Below are positions 1 through 10,364 of a stretch of 64,000 bases of DNA, piece after piece; within the stretch, counting starts at the first letter, position 1; every line of letters starts with the position of its first letter. Location: assembly GCF_900115585.1 (NCBI RefSeq), contig NZ_FOWZ01000002.1, positions 1 through 64,000 of the forward strand. The letters are read 5' to 3'. A program made the translations under genes and the position numbers. Below the pieces are notes generated by a model. It searched no databases, was not told the origin of the DNA, and saw nothing but the letters and a program-made list of their open reading frames with translations. This stretch comes from Qipengyuania nanhaisediminis (lineage in GTDB: Bacteria > Pseudomonadota > Alphaproteobacteria > Sphingomonadales > Sphingomonadaceae).

Positions 1-222
1 GCTCCGCTACGCAGCCCATTGCTTCAACCGCGCTCATGCGCAACAACGCGGTCCGGCTCTAATCCCAGCTGGGGGAAAGCTGGGGGTCACGTCACGCTGC
101 CCGGACGTGAATGCAATCAATCGGAGGAGACGGAGGCACTTTCTTTGAAAGCAGGCATCAGCTCCCACAGACTTGGCGGGCTCTGAGGTTGCGAAAAATA
201 GATGTAAAGTTATGGTAATGAA
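1..222. other. Left edge, no supportable gene
   Basis: No start-to-stop reading frame with recognisable protein character is visible. The first two frames are open from base 1 (to about 186 and 156) and could be the tail of a gene starting left of the window, but their translations resemble nothing I know. The stretch directly in front of the methyltransferase is AT-rich. Confidence 0.3.
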
Positions 223-1050
223 ATGAAACTGAAAGCCTACGCACAATACGCTACCCGTCTGGTGAGGTCTGGCATTAGTGATCGTTTAGATTCACGCTGG
301 AACAAGGATCCTTTGGCAGCCCGCCCAACTGCAACTGCCGAGGAATTCCTTTCCCTCGCCGGAGAGGCGGCTGGCCGCACCTATGCGGAAGCTGACAAAC
401 TTGAATCTGAAACCAGTTTCGCCATTGACAAAAATTGGCTTGATGAGCTCGCGCTTCACACCCAGATCGTCAAGAAACAAAGCCAACTTAGTTACGTTCA
501 CGGAAGGCTCCTTTACAGCCTTTTGAGGCGATATATCAGCGACAATAGGCCAAGCTTTGTTTCGATCCTGGAGACTGGCACGGCTCGTGGTTTTTCGGCG
601 ATATGTATGGCCAAGGCGCTGGATGATGCTGGAGTGAATGGCCACGTCATAACTATCGATCGACTTCCTCACCTGAATCCGATTTTCTGGAATTGTATCG
701 ACGACCTTGATGGAAAAAAGACACGCCGAGAGCTGCTTGAACCTTGGCGCTCTCTCTGCGATCGGATAACCTTTTTGCAGGGTGACACTCTCAATCAAAT
801 TCGAAAGGTCGGACTCAATAGAGTCAATTTTGCTTACCTTGACGCCCAACACTCTCGTGAAGATGTCCTAAATGAATTTGCATTCGTAAAACGATTACAG
901 TTTAAAGGAGACATCGTATTTTTCGACGATGTAACTCGCGAACAGTTTCCCGGGGTTTGCGACGCAGTAGATGAATTAGAGCAGAGAGAAGATTACTTTG
1001 TGCATCGGATAAGGGCGGGAAGAGGATTCGCTTGGGCAATTCGAAAATAG
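223..1050 (+). CDS. Class I SAM-dependent methyltransferase (Methyltransf_24/CmcI-like)
   Basis: A 275-aa protein. The SAM-binding loop is visible as SILETGTARGFSAICMAKAL near residues 108-127, followed by a second strand ending in an acidic residue (HVITIDR). A later strand reads YLDAQHSREDV and a penultimate strand ends in FFDD, the pattern of the Methyltransf_24/cephalosporin-hydroxylase-like group that often modifies sugars or small molecules. The N-terminal 100 residues are helical and unassigned. There is no good Shine-Dalgarno before this ATG, so the start is uncertain. Base composition is more AT-rich than the rest of the window. With the sugar transferase downstream, a role in exopolysaccharide decoration is an inference. 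The substrate is unknown. Confidence 0.7.
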   Translation: MKLKAYAQYATRLVRSGISDRLDSRWNKDPLAARPTATAEEFLSLAGEAAGRTYAEADKLESETSFAIDKNWLDELALHTQIVKKQSQLSYVHGRLLYSLLRRYISDNRPSFVSILETGTARGFSAICMAKALDDAGVNGHVITIDRLPHLNPIFWNCIDDLDGKKTRRELLEPWRSLCDRITFLQGDTLNQIRKVGLNRVNFAYLDAQHSREDVLNEFAFVKRLQFKGDIVFFDDVTREQFPGVCDAVDELEQREDYFVHRIRAGRGFAWAIRK

Positions 1051-1593
1051 AGCGGGTCTCCATGTTCCCATGGTTATGCAACTGAGCGCAAATGGCGAGA
1101 CACTCGATAAGGGTCGAGTAGGCCAAAATTGCAAACCACGCCTAAAAGCCTACCAAGATAATTAAAGCGAGCGGCGGCTCGTTCCATTCAGAAAAAGGTC
1201 CCGAATCAGGTAGTAGAAGGCGACTCGACGGGGCGGTATCGATGGCCGCTTAAAGCCCGCAGCTGTCCCGTCTAATGTGGAACATCAAGAACTGGAGCGA
1301 CACAAGCATCGGACAGCCTGAATGATCATAAGTGAAGAATGGCGCATTTTTCTCACTTGGATGCCGCCCCGATATCAGCCGCCGCAAAAATTTGTCGCCT
1401 AGCGGCCTGGAGGGGCAAGGACTGTTTCCTTGATGATCGCAAGACGAGCCAGATGTCAAAGATGGGCTAGCACCGCCAGCATACATCGGGAAAATCGCCT
1501 CAACGAAAACAGACCTTCCTCGCTAAATCCTACGCGTCTGTCGTTTTCTGGTTCTCAATCCCTCATCTGAACTATCTGAACCATCTGAGTTCA
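1051..1593. other. Intergenic, 543 bp, no gene seen
   Basis: Stop codons break all frames and the short open stretches have no protein-like character. The only structure I see is a 5-bp perfect hairpin (CGAGC-GGCG-GCTCG) at 1168-1181. It lacks a T-run and is too weak to call a terminator. This may be decayed sequence at the edge of the polysaccharide region. Confidence 0.4.
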
Positions 1594-2898
1594 CTACTTT
1601 GCCCCAAAGCCGGAGAAAATCACTTTTACCGTACGCAAAGCAATCACAGTATCAAGCCAATACGAGAGATTTTTGACGTAGTAGAAGTCGTATTGAAGTT
1701 TCTCATCGGCTTCGCCGATCTCCACGACATGGCCTTGGTTCACCTGGGCCCAGCCAGTGATACCTGGCCGAACCATGTGGCGGTAGCGATAGAACGGGAT
1801 TTCGTTCTCATACCATTTTGATAGACTGACCGCTTCGGGTCGTGGCCCGACCCAACTCATCTCGCCGCGAATGACGTTATAAATTTGAGGAAGTTCATCT
1901 AGACGGGTGCGGCGCAGGAAACGACCAACTTTCGTGACCCGCCCGTCCGCTGATTGGGTTATGGAAAGATGGCTGTCCTCACCATTATGTCCATTGATCA
2001 TGGTTCGGAGCTTTAGTACTTCAAATTCCACACCGCGAAAGCCCACCCGCCGCTGGCGAAAAATAACAGATCCTTGACTGTCTCGCTTGATCAGTATCAC
2101 ACAGATACCAATTATCACAATGGCTATCGGCAACACGGTAATAGCCGACAGCAAGTCAATCGCTCGCTTCAATCTCTGATATGAAGAGCTGGGCAAAAGT
2201 GCCCCGAAATTATTCTCCGAGAGGTGGTCTATCTGGACTTTGCCGGTCTCCGCCTCCCACACATGCTTGTAATGGTAAATCGGGCGACCGGATATCGCAG
2301 CGTCGGCCAAGAACCGCTCCCACTCCTCTCCAAGATCCGCATGAAGATCAGCGACGATTGCGCAATCAGGCAAGCTTACAAGCGAGGGGGAATTGAGAGT
2401 GAAAGCGGGCGCGGATTTCAGTTGGAGGATCAAATCCGACCGGCCGCCGGGAACGACGTAATACAACAGTCCCTTCGCCCGGCTTCGCATAGCCGTTATT
2501 GCGAAGCGTGCCAGAAGAACTCCAAAAAAACACGATACAATTAGCTTGTTGTAATATTCCAACCTCAGACCAGCGATTGCGCCAATCATCAAACCGAACA
2601 TGAGCGCCACAATTGGCAAAATTGATCGAGCGACCGCGACACCTGGAAGGTAGCGTAATCGCCTTAAAATGCCGATCGAAAACAACGCGCAAACACAGCT
2701 TCCAACGAATGAATTGGCAACGCCGGGTTGAGTTAGCCAGGTCCAAGTTTCTTCCAACCCAAGGGGCCGAACACCATCGACGATTGCGAGCACCGCAAGC
2801 GGCAATGCAATTCCAAGGAGCAACACAAACGCGAGCTCGAAACACAAGGAATGTACTAAACCACGCCGAACAATTGGAGAAAGGAATGGTGCTGACAA
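1594..2898 (-). CDS. Undecaprenyl-phosphate sugar phosphotransferase (bacterial sugar transferase)
   Basis: 434 aa. The N-terminal half carries about four hydrophobic membrane segments (residues ~15-135) and a poorly conserved middle. The C-terminal ~190 residues are the bacterial sugar transferase (WcaJ/WbaP) catalytic domain: KRAIDLLSA before the membrane hairpin, FRQRRVG, FEVLKLRTM, then TRLDELPQIYNVIRGEMS and the signature VGPRPE. Family members transfer a hexose-1-phosphate from UDP-sugar to undecaprenyl phosphate and so start exopolysaccharide or O-antigen repeat units at the inner membrane. The start is a TTG with GGAG six bases upstream, and no better start lies nearby. The N-terminus differs from the second family member at 4516-5886, so the two are not a recent duplication. 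Confidence 0.88.
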   Translation of the reverse strand: MSAPFLSPIVRRGLVHSLCFELAFVLLLGIALPLAVLAIVDGVRPLGLEETWTWLTQPGVANSFVGSCVCALFSIGILRRLRYLPGVAVARSILPIVALMFGLMIGAIAGLRLEYYNKLIVSCFFGVLLARFAITAMRSRAKGLLYYVVPGGRSDLILQLKSAPAFTLNSPSLVSLPDCAIVADLHADLGEEWERFLADAAISGRPIYHYKHVWEAETGKVQIDHLSENNFGALLPSSSYQRLKRAIDLLSAITVLPIAIVIIGICVILIKRDSQGSVIFRQRRVGFRGVEFEVLKLRTMINGHNGEDSHLSITQSADGRVTKVGRFLRRTRLDELPQIYNVIRGEMSWVGPRPEAVSLSKWYENEIPFYRYRHMVRPGITGWAQVNQGHVVEIGEADEKLQYDFYYVKNLSYWLDTVIALRTVKVIFSGFGAK

Positions 2899-3235
2899 TT
2901 TTTGCTCCGAATCGCCTGCGCGCCGCAGTGTTCTCGTGCGACGCGATCATCAAACTAGCTTGATTACCTGCTCCTATTGAACAGTCTCCGCGCTCTTAGG
3001 AGCGTTTCCTCTGCGTTGCCAACCTCATTTGATAAGAGGGGTAGTTCGCACGCTTAGTCGGGCTTGGGCGATTTCAGCGGAAGGCGCGCCACTCGGAGCA
3101 CTGAGCAGCAAGGTTTAGGATAGTGTGGTGAAACATTCTTGAGGCATACCATTGGGCCGGCGATCTTCCCAAACTTGCCCTCTTGGAAGGCTCTGCTAAA
3201 GCGCCCGCAACTCAATTCGAACTGACAGGAAACCC
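2899..3235. other. Divergent intergenic region before icd
   Basis: The 337 bp between two divergent genes must hold the promoters of the sugar transferase (minus) and icd (plus). A small hairpin CGCTC-TTAG-GAGCG followed by TTT lies at 2991-3007. I could not identify convincing -35/-10 pairs by eye, and no reading frame here looks like a gene. Confidence 0.4.
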
Positions 3236-4456
3236 ATGGCCAAGATCAAGGTAGCCAACCCAGTCGTCGAACTCGACGGCGATGAAATGACGAAGATCAT
3301 CTGGAAGTGGATCCGCGAGAGGCTGATCCTTCCCTATCTCGACGTCGACCTGAAATATTACGACCTCTCGATCGAGAAGCGCGACGAGACCGACGACCAG
3401 ATCACTGTCGACGCCGCCAATGCGATTAAAAAACACGGTGTCGGCGTTAAGTGCGCCACCATTACTCCCGACGAAGCACGTGTTGAAGAATTCGACCTCA
3501 AGAAGATGTGGCGGTCGCCCAACGGCACGATCCGCAACATTCTCGGCGGCGTGGTCTTCCGCGAGCCGATCGTCATCGACAACGTTCCGCGCCTCGTCCC
3601 TGGCTGGACCGACCCCATCGTGGTCGGCCGTCACGCTTTCGGTGACCAGTATCGCGCCACCGACACGCTGATCCCGGGCGCCGGCAAGCTGCGCCTCGTC
3701 TTCGAGGGTGAAAACGGAGAGAAAATCGATCTCGACGTATTCGAATTCCAGAGCCCGGGCGTCGCCATGGCGATGTACAATCTCGACGACAGTATCCGCG
3801 ACTTCGCGCGCGCCAGCTTTGCCTACGGACTCGACCGCAAGTGGCCGGTGTACCTGTCGACCAAGAACACCATCCTGAAAAAGTACGATGGCCGCTTCAA
3901 GGACCTGTTTCAGGAAGTGTTCGACGCGGAGTACAAGGCCGACTTCGAAAAGCACGGCCTCACCTACGAACACCGCCTGATCGACGACATGGTCGCCGCC
4001 GCGCTTAAGTGGAACGGCAAGTTTGTCTGGGCCTGCAAGAACTATGACGGCGACGTGCAGTCGGACATCGTTGCACAGGGCTTCGGCTCGCTCGGACTGA
4101 TGACCTCGGTCCTGATGACGCCCGATGGCAAGACCGTCGAAGCAGAAGCAGCCCACGGCACCGTTACCCGCCACTATCGCCAGCACCAGCAAGGCAAGGC
4201 GACCTCGACCAACCCGATCGCCAGCATCTTCGCTTGGACGCGCGGCCTCATGTATCGCGGCAAGTTCGACAACACGCCCGACGTTGTGAAGTTCGCCGAG
4301 ACGCTGGAACAGGTGTGCATCAAGACCGTCGAAAGCGGCAAGATGACCAAAGACCTCGCGCTTCTCATTGGCCCGGAACAAAGCTGGATGACCACCGAAC
4401 AGTTTTTCGAAGCCATCGTCGAAGGCCTCGAAGCCGAAATGGCACATTGGGGCTGA
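3236..4456 (+). CDS. icd: NADP-dependent isocitrate dehydrogenase
   Basis: 406 aa, the usual size of the dimeric, eukaryote-like NADP-IDH found in alphaproteobacteria. It oxidatively decarboxylates isocitrate to 2-oxoglutarate in the cytoplasmic TCA cycle. The N-terminus [20 protein letters not shown], the substrate region [12 protein letters not shown], the metal-binding region [10 protein letters not shown] and the NADP region [12 protein letters not shown] are all typical of this subfamily. The ATG follows an AGGAA motif. A clear terminator follows at 4482. The gene stands alone between two sugar transferases on the other strand, so the polysaccharide genes have no functional link to it. 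Confidence 0.97.
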   Translation: MAKIKVANPVVELDGDEMTKIIWKWIRERLILPYLDVDLKYYDLSIEKRDETDDQITVDAANAIKKHGVGVKCATITPDEARVEEFDLKKMWRSPNGTIRNILGGVVFREPIVIDNVPRLVPGWTDPIVVGRHAFGDQYRATDTLIPGAGKLRLVFEGENGEKIDLDVFEFQSPGVAMAMYNLDDSIRDFARASFAYGLDRKWPVYLSTKNTILKKYDGRFKDLFQEVFDAEYKADFEKHGLTYEHRLIDDMVAAALKWNGKFVWACKNYDGDVQSDIVAQGFGSLGLMTSVLMTPDGKTVEAEAAHGTVTRHYRQHQQGKATSTNPIASIFAWTRGLMYRGKFDNTPDVVKFAETLEQVCIKTVESGKMTKDLALLIGPEQSWMTTEQFFEAIVEGLEAEMAHWG

Positions 4457-4481
4457 TTCCAACGACAGCGCCGAAGGTCTG

Positions 4482-4510
4482 AAGGGGTCGGCTCTCGCCG
4501 GCCCCTTTTT
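4482..4510 (+). terminator. Rho-independent terminator of icd
   Basis: An 11-bp stem (AAGGGGTCGGC with GCCGGCCCCTT, one G-U pair) closes a TCTC loop and runs into a T-run. It lies 26 bp after the icd stop. The A-rich left foot makes it potentially bidirectional for the convergent gene ending at 4516. Confidence 0.85.
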
Positions 4511-4515
4511 CTTGA

Positions 4516-5886
4516 TCAGGGCCGTTCAGGCACCAACACCCAGAGTGTCGCCACGAGGATCTTGAGATCCAGCCACGGGGACCAGTCGCGGATATACTCC
4601 AGATCGAACTGCAGCCGGTTGGTCAGTTGCGACTCTGTATCCGTGGGGCCGCGATGCCCGCGGATCTGCGCAAGTCCCGTCATGCCGGGTTTCAGAGCAT
4701 GACGCTGCCAGTACTCCCCGTCGATTTCCCAGAACAGCTTGTCGCTGGCCAGCGAGCCGAGCGCATGCGGGCGCGGGCCCACAAGGCTCATTTCTCCCAG
4801 GAGCACATTGAACAGCTGCGGCAATTCATCGATGCTGGTGGCCCGGATGATCTTCCCAACTTTGGTGACCCGCGCATCGTTGGGCGTAGTTGATCGCGAG
4901 CCGTCAATGTCGCTCGTCTCGACCTTCATCGACCTGAACTTGAGCATTTTGAAGATCCGGTTTCCGTGTCCGATCCGTGGCTGGACGAACAAGAACGGAC
5001 CGCCATCCTCGAGCTTGATCGCCAGTGCGACGATCATCATGACTGGCGCAAGGATGGTCAGTGTCATGACTCCGATCAACAGGTCCATGCTCCGCTTGAT
5101 GAGGCGCGAGCGAAGTCCCAGAGGGCCTGAGGACACCACCAGAAAGGCCATGTTGTTTTCACGCACGAGATCGAGAACACCCAGTTCATTCAATGTCTCC
5201 GACAGAATCTCGCCTTCGACGCCTGCAGCGCGCAGGATCTTCGTCCAGGCAGCGCGCCGGCCATTGAGGCAGCTTACGATAACGCGGTCCATGCTGCGCA
5301 TATTACGGCCCAGCGCATCTAGTCGCTCCGGATCGCTCGAAGCCTGTATGGCGAAGTCTGGATCGACCTCGATCCGAAACGCCTTCTCCAGCACGATCTC
5401 TGGGCCGCCGTCATCGATAACGAGCCTATTCTGAACACGCCCGCCAAGCACTTTCGCCACATAAAGAGCGATAATACCGCGCACGCCGAGCATGCTCAGA
5501 AATACTGCCATTACAGCGAGCGAGTATTCACCGCGCAGAGGACCGATGTCCGGCTTCAGATAGAACAGTAGGAAGATAAACAGAAACGCCGAGACAAGCA
5601 GTGCGAAAAGAAGGCGGGTTGCCGCGTAGCGAAATTCTATCAGTCCCCGGATGGAATATACTCGGTTATAGATCGCGATTACGGCAAAGATCGGGACCAT
5701 GGCTTGCATAAGGCCCGCCTCGGAGCCTGCAGCTGACATTCCGACTTGGATCTGGCCCGCAAGCTGAAATATCCCCGTCAACAGGAAGAGATCTGCTACG
5801 AAAGTGATAATATAGAGACGAACCCGGCGGGACTCCATCGAGAGCAGCCTGACTCCTGAGACGAGATCGTCTGGTTGCATTGTCAC
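4516..5886 (-). CDS. Polyprenyl glycosylphosphotransferase (exopolysaccharide biosynthesis)
   Basis: 456 aa. Four to five N-terminal membrane segments (residues ~25-150), a cytoplasmic Rossmann-like middle part with VIVSCLNGRRAAW, then the bacterial sugar transferase domain: KRSMDLLIGVMTL, FVQPRIG, FKMLKFRSM, TSIDELPQLFNVLLGEMSLV and GPRPHA. This is the full-length WcaJ/ExoY-type layout that loads the first sugar phosphate on undecaprenyl phosphate. The GTG start has GGAG six bases upstream, and an ATG two codons later is the alternative. It is convergent with icd and shares its terminator region. It is a second initiating transferase besides the one at 1594-2898, which suggests two surface glycans or one silent copy. 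Confidence 0.88.
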   Translation of the reverse strand: MTMQPDDLVSGVRLLSMESRRVRLYIITFVADLFLLTGIFQLAGQIQVGMSAAGSEAGLMQAMVPIFAVIAIYNRVYSIRGLIEFRYAATRLLFALLVSAFLFIFLLFYLKPDIGPLRGEYSLAVMAVFLSMLGVRGIIALYVAKVLGGRVQNRLVIDDGGPEIVLEKAFRIEVDPDFAIQASSDPERLDALGRNMRSMDRVIVSCLNGRRAAWTKILRAAGVEGEILSETLNELGVLDLVRENNMAFLVVSSGPLGLRSRLIKRSMDLLIGVMTLTILAPVMMIVALAIKLEDGGPFLFVQPRIGHGNRIFKMLKFRSMKVETSDIDGSRSTTPNDARVTKVGKIIRATSIDELPQLFNVLLGEMSLVGPRPHALGSLASDKLFWEIDGEYWQRHALKPGMTGLAQIRGHRGPTDTESQLTNRLQFDLEYIRDWSPWLDLKILVATLWVLVPERP

Positions 5887-6166
5887 TTAACGCTCCACGT
5901 GAGCCCGGCCCAATCAACATTCTCTATTACGCTAGAGGAAAGGGACTTTCTTCCCCTCAAGTCAGGCGAGTAGGCGCTTCGAACACGAAGCAGATACAAA
6001 CAAACTACCGCTGCAAAAACTGCGCTGCGCCAGCTTTGCACGCATTTCACGCGAGGCCAACCTGCCGGATGTGGTTGCCGTCACCAAGGTTGGAAACCTA
6101 AAGAGGATTAGCACATTGCGCATTAAAGCCGACTGTCATTGGGGGTCGGGCCAACCAATCGGGAGC

Positions 6167-7825
6167 ATGATGGTCAAGCAATCAGCAAAAAAGCGCACCA
6201 CTCGCCGCAAGGGTTCGGAAAAGTTCGGGCAGAAGCGGCTCGACGTCCGCAATGCGATGATCAAGGATATTCCCGGCATCGCGAACCTCGTGCGCCGGGT
6301 ATACGAGGACATGCCCGCCTATACGCACGGCGAAATCCGCGGCCAGATCAACAACTTCAAGGAAGGCTGCTTCGTCGCCCTGCTTGATGACGAGGTCGTG
6401 GGCTATTGCGCCACCATGCAGGTTGCTGAAGCCCTCGCCTTCCAGGACCACGACTGGGACGAGATTACCGGTAACGGCTACGGCAGCCGCCACGATCCGA
6501 CGGGCGACTGGCTCTACGGTTACGAGATGTGCGTGGACCCCAAGGTCCGCGGTGTACGCATCGGACGCCGCCTCTACGAAGAACGCCGCGCTCTCGCCGA
6601 GGAGAATGATCTCACCGGCATCGTCTTTGCCGGCCGCATGCCGAATTACCGCCGCCTGCGCCGCAAGGTCGAAGGGCCGAAGGATTACCTCGAGAAGGTC
6701 GTCGAAGGTAAGCTGCACGATCCAGTCCTGCGCTTCCAGCTCGCCAACGGCTTCGAGCCGGAACGGATCATCGAGGGCTATTTGCCAGAGGACAATGCCA
6801 GCATGGCGAATGCCGTGATGATGGTCTGGCGCAATCCGTATGTGGAGCGCGACCAGCCGGTCAAAAAGCGGATCCCGCGCGGTGTGGAGGCGGTCCGCGT
6901 CGCCACCTGCCAGCTGCAGGCGCGACAGGTTGCGGACTATGACGAGTTCATGCGTCACGTCACATATTTCGTAGACGTGGCAAGCGATTACGAGGCAGAC
7001 TTCATCGTATTTCCAGAGCTCTTCACGCTGATGCTGTTGAGTTTCGAGGAGAAGGAACTCTCGCCCGTCGAGGCGATCGAGCGGCTGTCTGAATACACCC
7101 CTCGCCTGCGCGACGACATTTCCGAAATGGCGATGCGCTACAACATCAACATCATCGCCGGCAGCCATCCCACGCGGATGGATGATGGCGACATTCACAA
7201 TGTCGCCTATGTCTGCCTACGCGATGGTTCGGTCCATGCGCAGGAGAAGATCCACCCCACCCCGAACGAGCGGTACTGGTGGAACATCAAAGGTGGCGAC
7301 AAGGTCGAGGTGATCCAGACCGACTGTGGCCCGATCGGCGTGCAGATCTGCTACGACAGCGAATTCCCCGAGCTCAGCCGCCGCCTCGCCGATGAAGGCG
7401 CGCGCATCATCTTCGTGCCCTTCTGCACCGACAGCCGCCAGGGTTACCTGCGTGTGCGCTATTGCGGACAGGCACGGGCGATCGAGAACCAGTGCTTCGT
7501 CGTCCTCTCGGGCAATGTCGGGAACCTGCCCAACGTCGGCAATATGGATATCCAGTATGCGCAGAGCTGCATCCTGACGCCCTGCGACTTCCCCTTTGCC
7601 CGCGACGGTATCGCCGCCGAATCCACAGAGAATGTCGAAACGCTCACCATCAGCGACGTGAACCTTGCCGACCTGCAATGGGCGCGCGCCGAAGGCACCG
7701 TGCGCAACCTCGCCGACCGGCGTTTCGATCTCTACCGCATCGAGTGGGACGAGGACGGGAAGCACCCAGGCAAGCCGCGGCCGCGCCGCGAACCGCTTGG
7801 TCCGACCGGACCCGGAGGCGGCTGA
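6167..7825 (+). CDS. Bifunctional GNAT N-acetyltransferase / carbon-nitrogen hydrolase
   Basis: 552 aa from the ATG at 6167. The frame stays open upstream to a GTG at 6071, but those extra residues look non-protein-like and the family begins near this ATG. Residues ~20-230 form a GNAT acetyltransferase domain (DVRNAMIKDIPGIANLVRRV, acetyl-CoA loop VDPKVRGVRIGRRLYEER). Residues ~245-530 form a nitrilase-superfamily domain with the Glu-Lys-Cys triad visible in FIVFPELFTL, AQEKIHPTPNE and GVQICYDSEFPEL. This fusion is a known bacterial family of uncertain substrate. The hydrolase half is expected to cleave an amide. It ends only 3 bp from the convergent subtilase gene. Confidence 0.9.
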   Translation: MMVKQSAKKRTTRRKGSEKFGQKRLDVRNAMIKDIPGIANLVRRVYEDMPAYTHGEIRGQINNFKEGCFVALLDDEVVGYCATMQVAEALAFQDHDWDEITGNGYGSRHDPTGDWLYGYEMCVDPKVRGVRIGRRLYEERRALAEENDLTGIVFAGRMPNYRRLRRKVEGPKDYLEKVVEGKLHDPVLRFQLANGFEPERIIEGYLPEDNASMANAVMMVWRNPYVERDQPVKKRIPRGVEAVRVATCQLQARQVADYDEFMRHVTYFVDVASDYEADFIVFPELFTLMLLSFEEKELSPVEAIERLSEYTPRLRDDISEMAMRYNINIIAGSHPTRMDDGDIHNVAYVCLRDGSVHAQEKIHPTPNERYWWNIKGGDKVEVIQTDCGPIGVQICYDSEFPELSRRLADEGARIIFVPFCTDSRQGYLRVRYCGQARAIENQCFVVLSGNVGNLPNVGNMDIQYAQSCILTPCDFPFARDGIAAESTENVETLTISDVNLADLQWARAEGTVRNLADRRFDLYRIEWDEDGKHPGKPRPRREPLGPTGPGGG

Positions 7826-7828
7826 GGC

Positions 7829-10240
7829 TTAGAAGCGGGCGTTGAAACTCGCCGCCGCCCCGACCTCGGCCGGGTTATCGGCGATATGGTCCGGCTCGTG
7901 TCGGTAGAACAGCGATGCGCCGCCCCACCCGAAGGATACCGGTCCGGCCCATCTCAATTCTCCGACCAACTCCCGTCCTGTCGGCGTGAGCGACAGGCGC
8001 CGGTTCGAGAAACTCGCAGTTTCCGTCAGATAGTCGTAGCTCGTCGGGACCCGGAGATTGAGGCCGCCCCGCTCCACACGCAGCGGCTGGGAAAGACGGA
8101 ACGCCACGCTATCCGCGCGGCCAAGGACACGTTGTCTCTGGAGGTCGACTGACCATCCCGATGTCGTCAATCCGTTGGAATCCGCGACAAGGCCTGCTTC
8201 GTCTGCAAACGACCAGCCGCTTTGCCATGCGCCTGCCAGCCTCCAGTGATTGGCAAAAGATCGCGCAAACCGGGCGGTCATGCTCAGGCTGTGCGAACCG
8301 GAGCCGCCGAGGGCGCCCCCGAACCAGCCGCCGAGCAGCGTCTTGTCCTCCCGCATCCAGTCGAAAGATATCGAACTGTCGATCGGCAACCCCTGGGCGG
8401 AGAATTCGATACCGGACCGGGTGAAGCCGAGGCGGTCGAAGAGTTGCGGCTGACGATCGAGGAGGAATGTGTCGCCCACAAAGCCGACGCGTCCCCGCTC
8501 GAAAGTCGCCACAGCACGGACGCCGGGAGCAAGGTCGTATCCCGCGGCGAAGGCGCGTTGGTCCCTACTCTGGAAGGCCGAGGCGCTGGCGCCGGATACG
8601 GCAATCAGGAATGCCGGTTCTGCCGCCCCTGCCAATTGCGCAGAAAGGCCGTGAGCCCCTTCGTTCACGGAGAATGCGAAGTCGAGCTTGGGAGAGAGGC
8701 GCGCGATGACCCTGCCGGCCAGCAGTCTTGCGGTGTCGGTCTCCCGGTTGGAGAGAAGCAGTTCCTGCGGTTCTTCTACTCCGCCACGGGTCGCAAACCT
8801 GTCCGTCACGCTGAATGCCATCGACAGCGGCCCTTGCTGGACCGAATGCCGCCGAGAACCGGGTGCGAGCGCTGCTCTGAGCCTGTCGTTGTCGGGCCTT
8901 GCGTCCTTCAATCCGGCACCGAGATCGACCGCGAAGGCGCGGTCGTACTTGTCGGTGGCGACAACGGCCAAAGTGCCCTGCGTAGTAAGCGCATCGCCCA
9001 TTGCCGGGGACCCGATCGCGGTCGGCTGGCTGCCCGCCAGGGGAGCGGACGTGCCGGGGATCGACATCGCTCCGGCGGGTCGAAAGGCTTGGGCGACATC
9101 AAGAATACCGCGGCCGAAAATAGCATCCGTTCCGGCTGCACCGCCATCCCTTGCGCTTTCGAGAAGGAGCGAGACGATTTCAGCACCGGTGAGGTTCGGA
9201 AAAGCCTGCCGGATCAGGGCCACAGCGCCTGCAACCTGGGGAGCGGCAAAGCTGGTACCGGAGAACAGGATCACGAACTGCCCCTGCGGGGTCTCTTCGA
9301 CGTAAATCTCGCCATTCTCGTAGACGCAGCAAATCCGCTCGCCGCGGGCGGCGAGATAAAATTGAGAATCGTCACCTGCGGGATTGGCGAAGTCGGAGAA
9401 CTGGCCGTTCGCGTCGACCGAACCCACGATGATCACATTGTCGCCGCCTGCGGCCCTGATGTCGCTGGCGAAGGGGGTCGGCTGGAATTGGTCGAAATCG
9501 GGATCGCTGCCGTCGCCGTAATTGCCCGAGGACACGACAATCACCACGCCCGCCGCCGATGCGCGTCTGACCGCATCGAGCACGGCCCTTCCCGGTGACT
9601 GGCCTCCGAGGCTCAGATTGACGACGGTCGCCCCCGCATCGACCGCCACGTCGATGCCACGGGCGATATCCCGGTCGAAGAAACTGCACCCCAGCGACGG
9701 ATCGTCGGGCGTATCGGTGGCGCAACTGCCCGGAGCGTCTGCTCGAAGGGCCAGGATCTCGGCGTCGAAAGCCATGCCGAGAATACCGCTGTCGTTACGC
9801 GCGGCCGCCGCGACGAGGCTGACGTTGGTACCATGATCGTCCTCGCCCTCGACCGAACGGTTGCCCGCCACGTCCTGCGATTGGGGATGAATACGGTTGG
9901 CGAACTCGGGACTGTCGAGATCGATACCGGAATCGATCACCGCGATGATCGAACCGGAACCCGTCGCGCCGTTTTCCCAAGCGGTGATGGCACCGTGAAA
10001 TTCAGGGCCGTCGGACTCCCTGAGTTCGCTTGTCTGGAAGCTGGAAGGGGTAGGCGTCGGGCTCGGGGTTGGCGATGGGCTGGGAGTCGGCGACGGGCTC
10101 GGCGTCGGCGAAGGGGCCGGTCGCGGCGTCGATATAGGGCGATCGCTGCTCCCCCCACCTCCGCAGGCATAGACAAGCGGCACCAGGCTCAAAGCGGCAC
10201 AAGCACGAAGCAGGTTCGAACGGATGGACTGGTTTTTCAA
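7829..10240 (-). CDS. S8 subtilisin-like serine protease, lipoprotein with C-terminal barrel-like domain
   Basis: 803 aa. I chose a TTG start (10240) because AGGAAAGG sits seven bases upstream; a GTG six codons earlier lies upstream of that ribosome site. An N-terminal signal ends in a lipobox-like VYAC (Cys about residue 26). A Pro-Ser-Thr linker made of PSPT repeats (residues ~42-66) follows. The subtilase domain has the triad Asp103 (AVIDSGID), His136 (DDHGTN) and Ser330 ([13 protein letters not shown]). The last ~270 residues show alternating beta-strand patterns and end in Phe, the usual BAM signal of outer-membrane barrels. This fits a subtilisin autotransporter such as the NalP/SphB1 type, surface exposed and probably processing other surface proteins. 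The barrel assignment is by pattern only. Confidence 0.82.
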   Translation of the reverse strand: MKNQSIRSNLLRACAALSLVPLVYACGGGGSSDRPISTPRPAPSPTPSPSPTPSPSPTPSPTPTPSSFQTSELRESDGPEFHGAITAWENGATGSGSIIAVIDSGIDLDSPEFANRIHPQSQDVAGNRSVEGEDDHGTNVSLVAAAARNDSGILGMAFDAEILALRADAPGSCATDTPDDPSLGCSFFDRDIARGIDVAVDAGATVVNLSLGGQSPGRAVLDAVRRASAAGVVIVVSSGNYGDGSDPDFDQFQPTPFASDIRAAGGDNVIIVGSVDANGQFSDFANPAGDDSQFYLAARGERICCVYENGEIYVEETPQGQFVILFSGTSFAAPQVAGAVALIRQAFPNLTGAEIVSLLLESARDGGAAGTDAIFGRGILDVAQAFRPAGAMSIPGTSAPLAGSQPTAIGSPAMGDALTTQGTLAVVATDKYDRAFAVDLGAGLKDARPDNDRLRAALAPGSRRHSVQQGPLSMAFSVTDRFATRGGVEEPQELLLSNRETDTARLLAGRVIARLSPKLDFAFSVNEGAHGLSAQLAGAAEPAFLIAVSGASASAFQSRDQRAFAAGYDLAPGVRAVATFERGRVGFVGDTFLLDRQPQLFDRLGFTRSGIEFSAQGLPIDSSISFDWMREDKTLLGGWFGGALGGSGSHSLSMTARFARSFANHWRLAGAWQSGWSFADEAGLVADSNGLTTSGWSVDLQRQRVLGRADSVAFRLSQPLRVERGGLNLRVPTSYDYLTETASFSNRRLSLTPTGRELVGELRWAGPVSFGWGGASLFYRHEPDHIADNPAEVGAAASFNARF

Positions 10241-10364
10241 AGCGCGACCTTTCCTCACCCGTTTATCTTTCCCGAGTTAGCGATTCCTGAACCATGGAAT
10301 CCAACCGTGCATTCAGCGTCCAAAGCCGGATGACAAGGTGTCTCGAAGACCATAAGGAATTCCC

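Noticed and set aside
3212-4462. 416-aa open frame antisense to icd
   Set aside because: Shadow of icd; no ribosome site or domain.
6071-6166. GTG at 6071 as start of the GNAT-hydrolase fusion
   Set aside because: The extra residues have no domain match and no Shine-Dalgarno; the ATG at 6167 fits the family N-terminus.
10053-10120. Short tandem repeats as a possible CRISPR or VNTR locus
   Set aside because: They encode the PSPT linker of the subtilase in frame; unit of a few codons, no spacers.
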